A stretch of DNA of 52,667 nt from Bacteroidaceae bacterium (lineage in GTDB: Bacteria > Bacteroidota > Bacteroidia > Bacteroidales > Bacteroidaceae), in assembly GCA_017551925.1 (NCBI GenBank), contig JAFZKA010000072.1, positions 1-52,667 on the forward strand, given 5' to 3'. Positions within the stretch are counted from its first letter, which is position 1. The number at the start of each line of letters is the position of its first letter. The position numbers and the translations under genes were made by a program. A model generated the notes under the pieces. That model was not told the DNA's origin, did no database searches, and saw only the letters and a program-made list of their open reading frames with translations. Shown here piece by piece: positions 8,179-17,178 of this stretch.

Positions 8179-9079
8179 GATTGTTGTATTCAATTTTCCT
8201 TTGCTTGTCAGCCTCTTTCTTTAATGCCAGGAAATCCTTTGCGGGTTTGATGAATATTCTTTTGTTCTCTCTATTTGAGAATGAGTATAAGAATATCTTG
8301 CAATATGTCCTGAAACACAGCAATATGCTATTGGCTGTCGTGCTATGCAGGTAATTCAACAACAGTTTGTTCCTTATGAATATTGCTTCAACATAACTGT
8401 TCCTGTTCTCTTTTCTTATTGTGGTTGAAGGGGTGTGCTTGCAGAAAGTGCTGTTGATGTAGATTGATTTCCAGCCTTTTCTCCAGGCACGCAGTGAAAG
8501 GTCAAAATCCTCAAAATAGAAGGGAGAGAACAGTTCATTGAAACCGTTAAGTTCCTTGAGTTTTATTGTATCAACAATGGAATTTCCTCCACAGAGATAT
8601 AAGGTGTTGCTGTTCGTAACATCGGTAGTATTCTTATAGTTGAATGTGCGATGCTTGAATACGGGCAATTTGCGGCTTTCAATAATGTATTTACCTGCTC
8701 TGTCACGGATCTCAGTGGAAATGCCGAATATGCTGTTGTCTGTAAAATAGGGGATGGTTACATCAAAAAAATCAAGCGGGAGATCCATGTCATTGTTCAG
8801 CAGCAGGCACAAATCCATTTTTGCTTGTCTTATACCTTTATTTATGGTCTTTGAGAAACCGGAATTGCATTCATTTATGATAACCGAAAGATTGGGGATG
8901 GTAACGTTCTCAAGATACTGGCGTGTTTCATCGGTTGATGCATCATCAATGATTATGATCTCAAATTCTGAAATGGAGTTGCTCTGCTGTATTACGTCAA
9001 CAGTATGAGGCAGATAGTCTTTCAGCAGATGAGCCCCGTTATATGTCGGAATGATAATAGAGACACTTTTTTTATCCAT
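8150..9079 (-). CDS. Glycosyltransferase family 2
   Basis: A 309-residue GT-A fold transferase. The N-terminus shows the nucleotide-sugar site: SIIIPTYNGAHLL at residues 7-19, EIIIIDDASTDET near 40-52 and the metal-binding LLNNDMDLP near 93-101. The middle segment FSPFYFEDFDLSLRAWRKGW with the ED motif is typical of GT2 rhamnosyl- or galactosyl-type enzymes that work on envelope glycans. The acceptor is unknown. The 3' end overlaps the tail of the preceding plus-strand gene by 29 bases, an unusual convergent overlap. It has its own promoter at 9112-9119. Confidence 0.88.
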   Translation of the reverse strand: MDKKSVSIIIPTYNGAHLLKDYLPHTVDVIQQSNSISEFEIIIIDDASTDETRQYLENVTIPNLSVIINECNSGFSKTINKGIRQAKMDLCLLLNNDMDLPLDFFDVTIPYFTDNSIFGISTEIRDRAGKYIIESRKLPVFKHRTFNYKNTTDVTNSNTLYLCGGNSIVDTIKLKELNGFNELFSPFYFEDFDLSLRAWRKGWKSIYINSTFCKHTPSTTIRKENRNSYVEAIFIRNKLLLNYLHSTTANSILLCFRTYCKIFLYSFSNRENKRIFIKPAKDFLALKKEADKQRKIEYNNLNPIDWSLF

Positions 9080-9111
9080 GTGGAAAGTTGTATGGCGTTT
9101 TTTATCCTGTG

Positions 9112-9119
9112 CAAAGATA
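9112..9119 (-). promoter_or_regulatory. -7 element (TATCTTTG) for the GT2 gene
   Basis: On the minus strand TATCTTTG fits TAnnTTTG, 32 bases before the start codon, with a TTGAC about 20 bases further upstream as a weak -33. Confidence 0.55.
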
Positions 9120-9287
9120 GTCCTGATTCTAACATTTTGTCAAGGTTTTGACCCGGTTTTTGATTAAAAGTTGCATTGTGTAATCAGATGTATCGATTTT
9201 ATTGCAAAGTGTAAAAGATATGCTGTTTTTAGTTTGCAAAATAATTGTATAATGTTCAAAAGTTTATCATTTTTTTCATTGAAAATA

Positions 9288-9319
9288 TTTGGTTTACCCG
9301 AATTAAGGGGCTACCTTTG
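9288..9319 (+). promoter_or_regulatory. Promoter of serC (TTTG - 20 - TACCTTTG)
   Basis: TTTG at 9288-9291 and TACCTTTG at 9312-9319 are 20 bases apart, which is the standard Bacteroidetes -33/-7 layout. The serC start follows 39 bases later. Confidence 0.7.
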
Positions 9320-9358
9320 CGCCACGAATCAAAAAACTTTAATAAATATACTCAAATT

Positions 9359-10423
9359 ATGAAGCATAATTTTTGCGCAGGTCCTGCTGTTTTACCGCAG
9401 GAAGTGATTGAGAAATCAGCTCAGGCTGTTTATGATTTTGCCGGCACAGGCATTTCTATTCTCTCTATCAGTCACCGTTCAAAGGAGTTCCAGCCCATTG
9501 TTGATGAGGCTGAGGCTTTGATCAAGGAGATTCTGGATGTTCCCGAGGGTTATTCAGTACTTTTCCTGGCCGGTGGTGCCAGCATGGAGTTCTGCCGCGT
9601 TCCTTATAACTTCCTCAATAAGAAGGCTGCTTACCTGAACACCGGTGTTTGGGCCAAGAAGGCTATGAAAGAGGCTAAAGCATTCGGTGAGGTTGTTGAG
9701 GTTGCTTCATCGGCCGATGCAAACTACACCTTCATCCCCAAGAACTTTAAGATTCCTGCCGATGCAGATTATTTCCACTTTACAACAAACAATACCATTT
9801 ACGGTACAGAGATCCGCAAGGACCTGGACAGCCCTGTTCCATTGATTTCTGATATGTCATCAGATATTTTCTCACGTCCTATTGATGTAAGCAAGTACAA
9901 CTGCATCTATGGCGGCGCTCAGAAGAACCTGGCTCCCTCTGGTATGGCTTTTGTTATCGTTAAGAACGATGCTCTGGGCCATGTTGACCGTTATATCCCC
10001 ACAATGCTGAATTATCAGACACATATTGACAACGGTTCAATGTTCAATACACCTCCCACATTCACTATCTACTCAGCAATGGAGTCACTCCGCTGGCTCA
10101 AGGCTCAGGGTGGTGTAAAGGAGATGGCTAAGCGTGCCGAGGCCCGTGCTTCAAAACTGTACGGTGAGATTGACCGTAACAAGTTGTTTGTTGGTACCGC
10201 TAAGGAGGAGGACCGTTCATACATGAACATCTGCTGGGTTATGGCTCCTGAGTACAAGGAACTTGAGGATGAGTTCATGAGCTTTGCAAAGGGCAAGGGC
10301 ATGGTAGGTATCAAGGGCCACCGTTCAGTTGGCGGTTTCCGTGCATCATGCTACAACGCACTGCCTATGGAGAGTGTTGACGCCCTGATTGCCGCAATGA
10401 AGGAGTTTGAGGCAAATCACTAA
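9359..10423 (+). CDS. serC: Phosphoserine aminotransferase
   Basis: A 354-residue PLP enzyme (class V aminotransferase) that converts 3-phosphohydroxypyruvate and glutamate to phosphoserine, the second step of serine synthesis; it also serves pyridoxal phosphate synthesis in some bacteria. The start is ATG 9359, giving [16 protein letters not shown]; an in-frame extension to 9245 runs through the promoter. Motifs: N-terminal [17 protein letters not shown], the PLP lysine at about residue 189 in [12 protein letters not shown], and the C-terminal [11 protein letters not shown] substrate loop. serA follows after 43 bases. Cytoplasmic. Confidence 0.96.
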   Translation: MKHNFCAGPAVLPQEVIEKSAQAVYDFAGTGISILSISHRSKEFQPIVDEAEALIKEILDVPEGYSVLFLAGGASMEFCRVPYNFLNKKAAYLNTGVWAKKAMKEAKAFGEVVEVASSADANYTFIPKNFKIPADADYFHFTTNNTIYGTEIRKDLDSPVPLISDMSSDIFSRPIDVSKYNCIYGGAQKNLAPSGMAFVIVKNDALGHVDRYIPTMLNYQTHIDNGSMFNTPPTFTIYSAMESLRWLKAQGGVKEMAKRAEARASKLYGEIDRNKLFVGTAKEEDRSYMNICWVMAPEYKELEDEFMSFAKGKGMVGIKGHRSVGGFRASCYNALPMESVDALIAAMKEFEANH

Positions 10424-10466
10424 TAATTGACAATTGATAATTGACAATTAAAAATCGCATAAAGAT
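10424..10466. repeat. Short AATTGACAATT repeats between serC and serA
   Basis: AATTGACAATT occurs twice (10434-10466 region), joined by GATAATTGACAATT, making a small nested palindrome. It could act as a weak hairpin between the two cistrons. Confidence 0.4.
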
Positions 10467-11387
10467 ATGAAAGTATTGGTTGCAACGTCAAAGCCTTTTG
10501 CAAAGGTTGCAGTTGACGGAATCCGTGAGGTTATTGAGGGTGCCGGTTTTGAACTGGCTCTGCTTGAGAAATATACTGAGAAGGCAGCCCTTCTTAAGGC
10601 TGTTGCTGATGTTGACGCTATCATCATCCGCAGTGATATCATAGACGCTGAGGTGTTTGATGCTGCCAAGCAGCTTAAGATTGTGGTTCGCGCCGGCGCA
10701 GGTTATGACAATGTTGACCTGGCATCGGCCACCGCTCATGGAGTATGCGTAATGAATACTCCGGGTCAGAACGCAAACGCTGTTGCCGAACTTGTAGCCG
10801 GTCTGATGATTTATGCTGTACGTAACTTCTACAACGGTACATCAGGTATTGAGTTGCTGGGCAAGAAACTGGGTATCCACGCTTTCGGTAATGTAGGCCG
10901 TAACGTAGCCCGTATTGCCAAGGGATTCGGAATGGAGGTTTACGCTTTTGATGCTTACTGCCCCAAGGAGGTTATCGAGGCTGCCGGTGTACATGCAGTT
11001 GACAATGTTGAAGAGATGTACAAGACCTGCCAGTTCATCTCACTGCACTTGCCTGCAACTGATGAGACCAAGAACTCTATCGGCAAGAAACTTGTAAGCC
11101 TGATGCCTAAGGGTGCCGTTCTGGTTAACTCAGCCCGTAAGGAGATCATCAATGAGGATGAGCTTATCCAGTTGATGCAGGAGCGTGAGGACCTCAAGTT
11201 CGTATCAGATATAGCACCTGCCGCAGCTACCAAGTTTGAGGAACTGTTTGCAGGCCGTTACTTTGCTACTCCCAAGAAGATGGGTGCCCAGACTGCCGAG
11301 GCTAACATCAACGCCGGTATTGCAGCCGCAAATCAGATTGTGGGCTTCATCAAGGATGGTTGCACCAAGTTCATGGTTAACCGCTAA
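10467..11387 (+). CDS. serA: D-3-phosphoglycerate dehydrogenase, ACT-less Lys-type
   Basis: A 306-residue NAD-dependent dehydrogenase that oxidises 3-phosphoglycerate, the first step of serine synthesis. The nucleotide-binding loop is GIHAFGNVG (residues 137-145) and the substrate arginine lies in VNSARKE (R224). Where most PGDHs carry the catalytic histidine (TPHxG), this one reads ATPKKMGAQT with lysine near residue 270. That is the form I know from Bacteroides and Entamoeba enzymes. There is no C-terminal ACT domain, so no serine feedback through ACT is expected. The stop overlaps the DUF1015 start by one base, so the genes are coupled. Confidence 0.93.
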   Translation: MKVLVATSKPFAKVAVDGIREVIEGAGFELALLEKYTEKAALLKAVADVDAIIIRSDIIDAEVFDAAKQLKIVVRAGAGYDNVDLASATAHGVCVMNTPGQNANAVAELVAGLMIYAVRNFYNGTSGIELLGKKLGIHAFGNVGRNVARIAKGFGMEVYAFDAYCPKEVIEAAGVHAVDNVEEMYKTCQFISLHLPATDETKNSIGKKLVSLMPKGAVLVNSARKEIINEDELIQLMQEREDLKFVSDIAPAAATKFEELFAGRYFATPKKMGAQTAEANINAGIAAANQIVGFIKDGCTKFMVNR

Positions 11388-12634
11388 TGGCAATAGTAAA
11401 ACCATTTCAGGGCATACGTCCGCCCAAGGAACTCGTAGAGAAGGTTCAGAGCCGTCCCTATGACGTTCTTAATTCAGAGGAGGCCCGTGCAGAGGCTGCC
11501 GGTAACGAGATGTCTCTGTACCATATAATTAAGCCTGAGATTGACTTTGATCCCATAGCAGAGGAGACTGATCCCCGCGTGTATGCCAAGGCTGCAGAGA
11601 ACTTCAAGAAGTTCCAGGATAAGGGCTGGCTCAAGCGTGACAATAAGGAGCAGTACTATATATATGCTCAGACCATGAACGGCAAGACCCAGTACGGTCT
11701 TGTGGTTTGCGCCTACGTTGAAGATTACCTCAAGGGTAACATCAAGAAGCATGAACTGACCCGCGCTGATAAGGAGGAGGACCGTATGAAGCATGTTCGC
11801 GTGAACAACGCCAACATTGAGCCGGTGTTCTTTGCTTACCCCGATGATGCAGTTCTGGATCAGCTTGTTGCCAAGTATGTAAAGGGTGCTCCTGAGTATG
11901 ATTATGTGGCTCAGGGTGATGGTTTCCGTCATCAGCTTTGGATAATTGACAAGGATGAGGATATCAAGACTGTAACCGAGAGGTTTGCAGGTATTCCTTC
12001 ACTCTACATAGCCGATGGTCACCACCGTTCAGCAGCCGCTGCTCTGGTGGGCGCCGAGAAGGCCCGCCTGAATCCAAATCACCGTGGTGATGAGGAGTAC
12101 AACTACTTTATGGCAGTCTGCTTTCCGGCTTCACAGCTCACCATCATTGACTACAACCGCGTGGTCAAGGATCTTAACGGTATGAGTTCTGCAGAGTTCC
12201 TTAAGGCTCTTGAAAAGAACTTCATCGTTGAAAAGAAGGGTAAGGATATCTTCAAACCCTCAGAGTTGCATACTTTCTCTCTCTATCTTGAGGGCGAATG
12301 GTATAAATTGACCGCAAAGAAGGGTACATTCGATGACAGTGATCCGATAGGCGTTCTGGATGTAACCATTTCATCAAACCTCATTCTGGACCAGTTGCTT
12401 GGTATCAAGGATCTGCGCCGCGACAAGCGTATTGACTTTGTCGGCGGAATACGCGGTCTTGGCGAACTCAAGCGCCGTGTTGACAGCGGTGAGATGAAGA
12501 TGGCTCTGGCTCTCTATCCTGTTTCAATGAAACAACTCATGGATATAGCCGATACCGGCAACATCATGCCGCCCAAGACCACCTGGTTTGAGCCAAAGCT
12601 CCGCTCAGGCCTGGTGATACATTCACTCGATTAA
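11387..12634 (+). CDS. DUF1015 family protein, linked to serine synthesis
   Basis: A 415-residue protein of the DUF1015 family, recognisable from IKPFQGIRPPKE-like start (here IVKPFQGIRPPKE), YADGHHRSAAA at about residue 207 and the GLGELKRRVDSGE block near 350. The strict coupling to serC and serA (one-base overlap) ties it to serine metabolism. No serB-type phosphoserine phosphatase is present in the window, and I recall proposals that DUF1015 proteins fill this gap or carry out a serine-linked phosphate transfer; I cannot confirm this here. Cytoplasmic, no membrane segments. Confidence 0.85.
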   Translation: MAIVKPFQGIRPPKELVEKVQSRPYDVLNSEEARAEAAGNEMSLYHIIKPEIDFDPIAEETDPRVYAKAAENFKKFQDKGWLKRDNKEQYYIYAQTMNGKTQYGLVVCAYVEDYLKGNIKKHELTRADKEEDRMKHVRVNNANIEPVFFAYPDDAVLDQLVAKYVKGAPEYDYVAQGDGFRHQLWIIDKDEDIKTVTERFAGIPSLYIADGHHRSAAAALVGAEKARLNPNHRGDEEYNYFMAVCFPASQLTIIDYNRVVKDLNGMSSAEFLKALEKNFIVEKKGKDIFKPSELHTFSLYLEGEWYKLTAKKGTFDDSDPIGVLDVTISSNLILDQLLGIKDLRRDKRIDFVGGIRGLGELKRRVDSGEMKMALALYPVSMKQLMDIADTGNIMPPKTTWFEPKLRSGLVIHSLD

Positions 12635-12635
12635 C

Positions 12636-12720
12636 AAAAGCGTACGCAAAAGGGACGGTTCCTTCCGTGGACATTTTGAAAAACGTCACGGAAGGAACCG
12701 TCCCTTTTGCGTACGCTTTT
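12636..12720. repeat. 34-bp perfect inverted repeat (MITE/REP-like palindrome)
   Basis: The arms 12636-12669 and 12687-12720 are exact reverse complements, separated by 17 bases. The inner part contains AGGGACGGTTCCTTC, the same terminal sequence that bounds the foldback element at 44691-45003. It begins one base after the DUF1015 stop and may act as a bidirectional terminator, but its length and the shared motif point to a dispersed repeat. Confidence 0.85.
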
Positions 12721-12756
12721 CTGCGTTTTCTGCGTTATCTGCGAGATTTTAATTTG

Positions 12757-12764
12757 TATTTTTG
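12757..12764 (+). promoter_or_regulatory. -7 element (TATTTTTG) directly before an ATG
   Basis: TATTTTTG ends four bases before ATG 12769, so transcription would begin at or next to the start codon, giving a leaderless or nearly leaderless mRNA. Confidence 0.5.
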
Positions 12765-12768
12765 CTGT

Positions 12769-13602
12769 ATGGCAGAAAAGTGGAGTATATACGCAGACTG
12801 GAATCCTTGGCACGGATGTACCAAGATAAGCCCGGGGTGCAAGTATTGCTATGTCTATAGGCAGGATGCCATGTACGGTAGTGAGATAGGGAGTAATCTG
12901 GCTCGCAAGACTGCTGCTTTCAATCTGCCAGTCAAACGTAAACGTGATCGCAGTTGGAAGATTGAGCCAGGAAAAGTGGTCTTTACCTGCTTTACATCAG
13001 ATTTCTTGCTCAAGGATGCCGATGAATGGCGCCGTGAGTGCTGGCAGATGATGCGCGTGCGCAGTGATTTGTGGTTCTATTTCTTTACCAAGCGCATTGA
13101 CCGGTTCATGGAGTGCATACCTGATGACTGGGCTGACGGCTATGACAATGTTCTTGTGGGCTGTACTGTGGAGAACCAGCAGATGGTTGATTATCGTCTG
13201 CCTATATTCAAGGAACTGCCTATCAAACATAAATCAATAATCGTATCGCCGTTAATATCGGCTGTGGATATATCTCAATATCTGGACAGCAGTATAGAAG
13301 AGGTGTCAGTAGGCGGAGAGTCGGGTGTTGAGGCGCGTCTCTGCAATTATGACTGGATTCTGGATTTGCGTCGGCAGTGTGTTGAGAAAGATGTTCCGTT
13401 CCGTTTCCATCAGACCGGAGCCAGGTTCATTAAGGATGGTAAGGAGTATTACATACGCCGTCCGTTCCAGTTGAGCCAGGCTCACAAGGCAAACATAGAC
13501 TATAAGATAGATCAGTTCTATGTGCCTGAAAAGGTAAAGTTCCAGTGGAGTGAAAGCGATTATCATCAAGAGGAGTTATTTGATTATCAAACAAACCAAT
13601 AA
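12769..13602 (+). CDS. DUF5131 (phage Gp37/Gp68-like) family protein
   Basis: A 277-residue protein of the family often annotated as phage Gp37/Gp68 (DUF5131), related to radical SAM proteins. I start it at 12769 (MAEKWSIYADWNPWHGCTKI); an in-frame ATG at 12667 lies inside the palindrome and adds no conserved residues. The N-terminal cysteine cluster (HGCTKISPGCKYCY) is the expected iron-sulfur site, and later segments WFFxFTKR-like (LWFYFFTKRIDRF), VGCTVENQ and SVGGESG are family marks. Substrate unknown. No phage genes surround it. Confidence 0.85.
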   Translation: MAEKWSIYADWNPWHGCTKISPGCKYCYVYRQDAMYGSEIGSNLARKTAAFNLPVKRKRDRSWKIEPGKVVFTCFTSDFLLKDADEWRRECWQMMRVRSDLWFYFFTKRIDRFMECIPDDWADGYDNVLVGCTVENQQMVDYRLPIFKELPIKHKSIIVSPLISAVDISQYLDSSIEEVSVGGESGVEARLCNYDWILDLRRQCVEKDVPFRFHQTGARFIKDGKEYYIRRPFQLSQAHKANIDYKIDQFYVPEKVKFQWSESDYHQEELFDYQTNQ

Positions 13603-13616
13603 AAGTATATGAGATT

Positions 13617-15296
13617 ATGAAAAGGAAATCATTATTTAGATTTGGCATGATGCTGATGGCATTATTGCTTATAAATGTGGGCGTGGCGTATGGGCAAGCT
13701 CAGGTTGTAAAATCTGAGATCATTACAATAGTTGAGGATCCTACGGACATTGAGGAGAATGTTTTTGCTTCCCCTCAAGGGCAAATGGAATGGATTGATA
13801 TTAGTGATCTTGAAGTTGTTGAGAAAGATACTTTGGGCCCAGTATATCAGGTGGTTGATGAAATGCCGGAGTTTCCTGGCGGTAATGCTGCTTTGCTGGA
13901 TTATCTGCGTAAGAATGTTCAATATCCTGAGGTTGCAAAGCAATTTGATATAGAGGGGCGTGTGTTGGTCAGTTTTATTGTGGAGCCCGATGGTTCAATT
14001 GACAGCATAAAAACAGCAAAAAGCCTTCAATTGATGGTTGACATGGCGGCATGTCGTGTTATAGCGGAAATGCCAAAATGGAAACCTGGCAAACAAAATG
14101 GCAAGGCAGTGCGCGTTTCATATACTGTTCCAGTCAATTTCCGCTTGGCCGAAACCAATCAAACGTCAAAGGATAATAACGAAAATAAGAGAGTTGAGAA
14201 ATACTCTTTTACTTCACTTGTCTCTATGGTAACAAAAGGAAACAAGGAAATGAATTCTCCCATTGTGGCCGATGATCCATCGGATGTAAACAATAAGTGC
14301 CTCTCATTGACAACAGCCAAGTCTCCCGCCAAGTCAAGTGATACACAGTTGATGCTGTATTGCAACCAGCCTTTCAGGCATGGTGATACCATTCTTTTCT
14401 CAATTAAGGCCAAAGCAGTAAACAAACAGAAAGTAACAACTGAATTGCATTCCACTCCAGGAACACTTATTGTGCCAAATCCATTTGATTTTTCAGAAAT
14501 AGGTACGGAATGGGCGGAATATTCATCATCATATAGAGTGAATAATCCAAGTTCACAGGCTATTGTTCTTAATCTTGCAGACAAAGCAAAGGGAAACGTG
14601 TGCTTTTTTGATGATATAAAAATTGAGGTGCATCATGCGAAAATGGTTTATATAACTCCAAAACCTGAATTTCCCGGCGGAGTTGAAGCTTTAAAGAAGT
14701 ATCTGTCAGAGAATAACAAATATCCGGCTCAGAAATCGTCATCGACCGTTTATCAGGATGTTAGTTTTTTTGTTGAAGCCGACGGCTCATTAAGTGATAT
14801 CCATGTCGTGGGTGGCTTGAACGAGCAACTTGATGAAGAAGCGATTCGTCTTGTCTCAGGGATGCCCAAATGGATCCCTGCAACTATAAGCGGTCGTCAA
14901 TGGAGGTATTTTGTAACAATACCTATTGCATTTGACAATATGAACATGGTTGTTACGCGCAAGGACGATAATGCTTCAAACCTGGCTTATATGGTGGTTG
15001 AAGATTTTCCTGAGTTTCCTGGTGGGAATGAAGCGCTACTGGAATTCTTAAGACGAAATATTATGTATCCCACTATTGCAAGAGAGAATAATATCCAAGG
15101 AAGAGTGATAGTGACATTTGTTGTAAATAGAGATGGCTCAATATCTGATGCTGAAGTGGTTAAAGGAGTAAGCCCAGTTCTGGATAGAGAGGCATTGCGT
15201 GTTATATCTACAATGCCACATTGGAAACCAGGAATGCAGCGTGGCAAACCGGTTAGGGTAAAATATACTGTTCCGGTGAATTTCAGGTTGAATTGA
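13617..15296 (+). CDS. Secreted protein with three TonB C-terminal domains
   Basis: A 559-residue protein with a signal peptide (to about YGQAQ) and three TonB_C-like domains at about residues 83-178, 349-440 and 464-559. Each starts with PEFPGG and has a YP, a V.F.V..DGS and a MPxWxP motif. Residues 195-340 between the first and second are unrelated and end in CFFDDIKIEV, a pattern seen at the end of jelly-roll carbohydrate-binding domains. Ordinary TonB has a membrane anchor, a proline-rich linker and a single C-terminal domain; here the linker is absent and the N-terminus looks cleavable. It may bind TonB boxes or other proteins in the periplasm rather than transduce energy. Confidence 0.8.
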   Translation: MKRKSLFRFGMMLMALLLINVGVAYGQAQVVKSEIITIVEDPTDIEENVFASPQGQMEWIDISDLEVVEKDTLGPVYQVVDEMPEFPGGNAALLDYLRKNVQYPEVAKQFDIEGRVLVSFIVEPDGSIDSIKTAKSLQLMVDMAACRVIAEMPKWKPGKQNGKAVRVSYTVPVNFRLAETNQTSKDNNENKRVEKYSFTSLVSMVTKGNKEMNSPIVADDPSDVNNKCLSLTTAKSPAKSSDTQLMLYCNQPFRHGDTILFSIKAKAVNKQKVTTELHSTPGTLIVPNPFDFSEIGTEWAEYSSSYRVNNPSSQAIVLNLADKAKGNVCFFDDIKIEVHHAKMVYITPKPEFPGGVEALKKYLSENNKYPAQKSSSTVYQDVSFFVEADGSLSDIHVVGGLNEQLDEEAIRLVSGMPKWIPATISGRQWRYFVTIPIAFDNMNMVVTRKDDNASNLAYMVVEDFPEFPGGNEALLEFLRRNIMYPTIARENNIQGRVIVTFVVNRDGSISDAEVVKGVSPVLDREALRVISTMPHWKPGMQRGKPVRVKYTVPVNFRLN

Positions 15297-15312
15297 TACT
15301 GTCAGGTATATG

Positions 15313-15356
15313 ATAAACAAATGCAGTTGCTCAAATGGGCAACTGCATTTGTTTAT
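15313..15356. terminator. Bidirectional terminator hairpin
   Basis: ATAAACAAATGCAGTTGC at 15313-15330 pairs perfectly with 15339-15356 (18 bp, 8-base loop), between convergent genes. The A/T ends of the stem give a T run on either strand. Confidence 0.8.
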
Positions 15357-15373
15357 AGTAATATGTCAATCGG

Positions 15374-17050
15374 TTATTTGACTATTATTCTTTGGTTCTC
15401 AGTGGGATTGCCTTGACCGCGCAGGGTTACGTTGTAAATACCTTTTGGCATGGCTCCGGTGTTTATTAAAACAGGGTTTTCTTGATTGACATTTGTTGTT
15501 TGGAGTACCTGACCGGACATGCTTGATATTGTGACATTGTCATTAACTCCAGATTCAGATACCTGAATGTTCAGTCTGTCACCCTGTTCAACAACTGTTG
15601 TGTTGAGTTCCATTCGGGCAGGGGCTCTCATTGATGATTTTACAGATGTGTTTATCGGGTCAATAACGTATATACCTTCATATTCATTTCCATAATTATC
15701 TCCTTTTCTTACATACTCATCTGTTGTTATATATATTAAACCGTTTAAAACAGAGACTGCCGTGATTTGAACATTGGTTGTCTGCTCATTGTCTTCATTT
15801 GGCATCTTGAGATATGCTAAAACAGTTCCTGTTTCATTCATAATCTTAATACCATTGATGATAGATCTGAAGTAAACCTCTCTTCTTACAACCCCTTGGT
15901 AATCTGTCCATGGATCGTAATATCCGGGTTTATATTCAACGTCAACTGACAGATATTCCCAGTAATCATCATTATTAAACAGGTTCTGACTTACAAATAC
16001 AGGGGCGGTTGGATAGAAAGACTTATCAACATTCATATATTGGTATTTGCCTATATTGGAATAATAATAAGCATCTCTTGAACTGTATTCCGTGTCTTTT
16101 GTCCATGTAGCGTTGGTGAGGTCTATACCTAATTTATATTCAACATAAAACTCCATCAGGTATCCGTTGTCATCGGTTACAACGTAAGAACTTGGATATT
16201 TTGTACCATTCTCATCATATTTCCAGAACAGGCTTTTCATCTGATCTGAATCAGAAGAATTGATGTAATATGCTTTATCTCCATCAAGAGTGGTGAATTC
16301 TGTTAATGTAACAACAATATCTTCAACATCATAACCATAATAATCCCTCTTTAAATATTTTTCAATATCTGATTTTGAGGAATAGGTATTTTCAGAATCT
16401 GTAATATAGTTATTGCCAATAATCATTTTAACGGAATCGTTTTCTACATAGTAGTCTACGTAATTAATCCATAATTTTCCGTTTGTATCAATTATATAAT
16501 AATACCAGGGATATTTTGCTCCATACTCTTTGGCATTCCAGAAATAATACTGTAGATTTATATAATAACCGTTTATGAATGATTTTTCACTCAAACAAAA
16601 TGCAGCATCTCCATTTACTGTTGTAAAATCTTTTAATACAAATTTGAACTGATTGAAATGCCCGTTTAAAAAGGTCTCAATGTCAGATTTTGTAGAATAT
16701 GTGTTTTGGGCATCAAGATATTGATCTCTTTTAGAGTCTATAGTGACTACTTCAGTGTACCCTGAGGCTTTCTCATAGTAATAATCATAGTCCTTTATAA
16801 TCGGAATGGGGATTGATTTCTTTATTCCGCTTGGGCCAAAACTGTCATATAAACCAACAGTACCTGTTTCGGTCTTGCTGTCAATATCAATCATTGCCAT
16901 ATAAGACTTGCCGTCTTTCGTCAGTTCTTTAGGCAGTGGGCTTATTGATTGCCGTCTGCCTAAACGTGCGCCATTCTGTGCGTCTTGCTGTGCGTAGAGC
17001 GTGGTTGCCGATGCTATCAGCAATGCCACAAATAATGTAACCTTTTTCAT
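15374..17050 (-). CDS. T9SS cargo-like secreted protein with internal repeats
   Basis: A 558-residue protein with a signal peptide (MKKVTLFVALLIASATTLYA). Two related blocks of about 100 residues follow: TYSTKSDIETFLNGHF...DFTTVNGDAAF and TYSSKSDIEKYLKRDY...EFTTLDGDKAY, each leading into an aromatic-rich KYPxxY segment. The last 75 residues (ISSMSGQVLQTTNVNQ, GIYNVTLRGQG, ending IIVK) are a type IX sorting domain, so the protein should cross the outer membrane by T9SS. I do not recognise the repeat family; function unknown. Its base composition is more AT-rich than its neighbours, which may reflect transfer. Confidence 0.75.
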   Translation of the reverse strand: MKKVTLFVALLIASATTLYAQQDAQNGARLGRRQSISPLPKELTKDGKSYMAMIDIDSKTETGTVGLYDSFGPSGIKKSIPIPIIKDYDYYYEKASGYTEVVTIDSKRDQYLDAQNTYSTKSDIETFLNGHFNQFKFVLKDFTTVNGDAAFCLSEKSFINGYYINLQYYFWNAKEYGAKYPWYYYIIDTNGKLWINYVDYYVENDSVKMIIGNNYITDSENTYSSKSDIEKYLKRDYYGYDVEDIVVTLTEFTTLDGDKAYYINSSDSDQMKSLFWKYDENGTKYPSSYVVTDDNGYLMEFYVEYKLGIDLTNATWTKDTEYSSRDAYYYSNIGKYQYMNVDKSFYPTAPVFVSQNLFNNDDYWEYLSVDVEYKPGYYDPWTDYQGVVRREVYFRSIINGIKIMNETGTVLAYLKMPNEDNEQTTNVQITAVSVLNGLIYITTDEYVRKGDNYGNEYEGIYVIDPINTSVKSSMRAPARMELNTTVVEQGDRLNIQVSESGVNDNVTISSMSGQVLQTTNVNQENPVLINTGAMPKGIYNVTLRGQGNPTENQRIIVK

Positions 17051-17092
17051 ATCATAAGCATTTAAAGATTAGTAAACGTGTTGGATATACGG

Positions 17093-17100
17093 CAAACATA
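17093..17100 (-). promoter_or_regulatory. -7 element (TATGTTTG) of the T9SS cargo gene
   Basis: On the minus strand TATGTTTG fits TAnnTTTG, 42 bases before the start codon, in the divergent intergenic region. Confidence 0.55.
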
Positions 17101-17140
17101 ACCAATTATTTTGTTTATTACAACTATAATAAAAAATATA

Positions 17141-17172
17141 TTTGGTCACTAGTGCTAATTGGAGTATCTTTG
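17141..17172 (+). promoter_or_regulatory. Promoter TTTG - 20 - TATCTTTG close to an ATG
   Basis: TTTG at 17141-17144 and TATCTTTG at 17165-17172 are ideally spaced. The likely start codon follows six bases later at 17179, so the mRNA may be leaderless. Confidence 0.65.
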
Positions 17173-17178
17173 AATTCT

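Noticed and set aside
9245-9358. In-frame upstream extension of serC
   Set aside because: It runs through the TTTG/TACCTTTG promoter and has no similarity to SerC; ATG 9359 begins the conserved [10 protein letters not shown].
12667-12768. Longer reading of the DUF5131 protein
   Set aside because: The extra residues are encoded by the right arm of the palindrome, and a promoter element lies at 12757.
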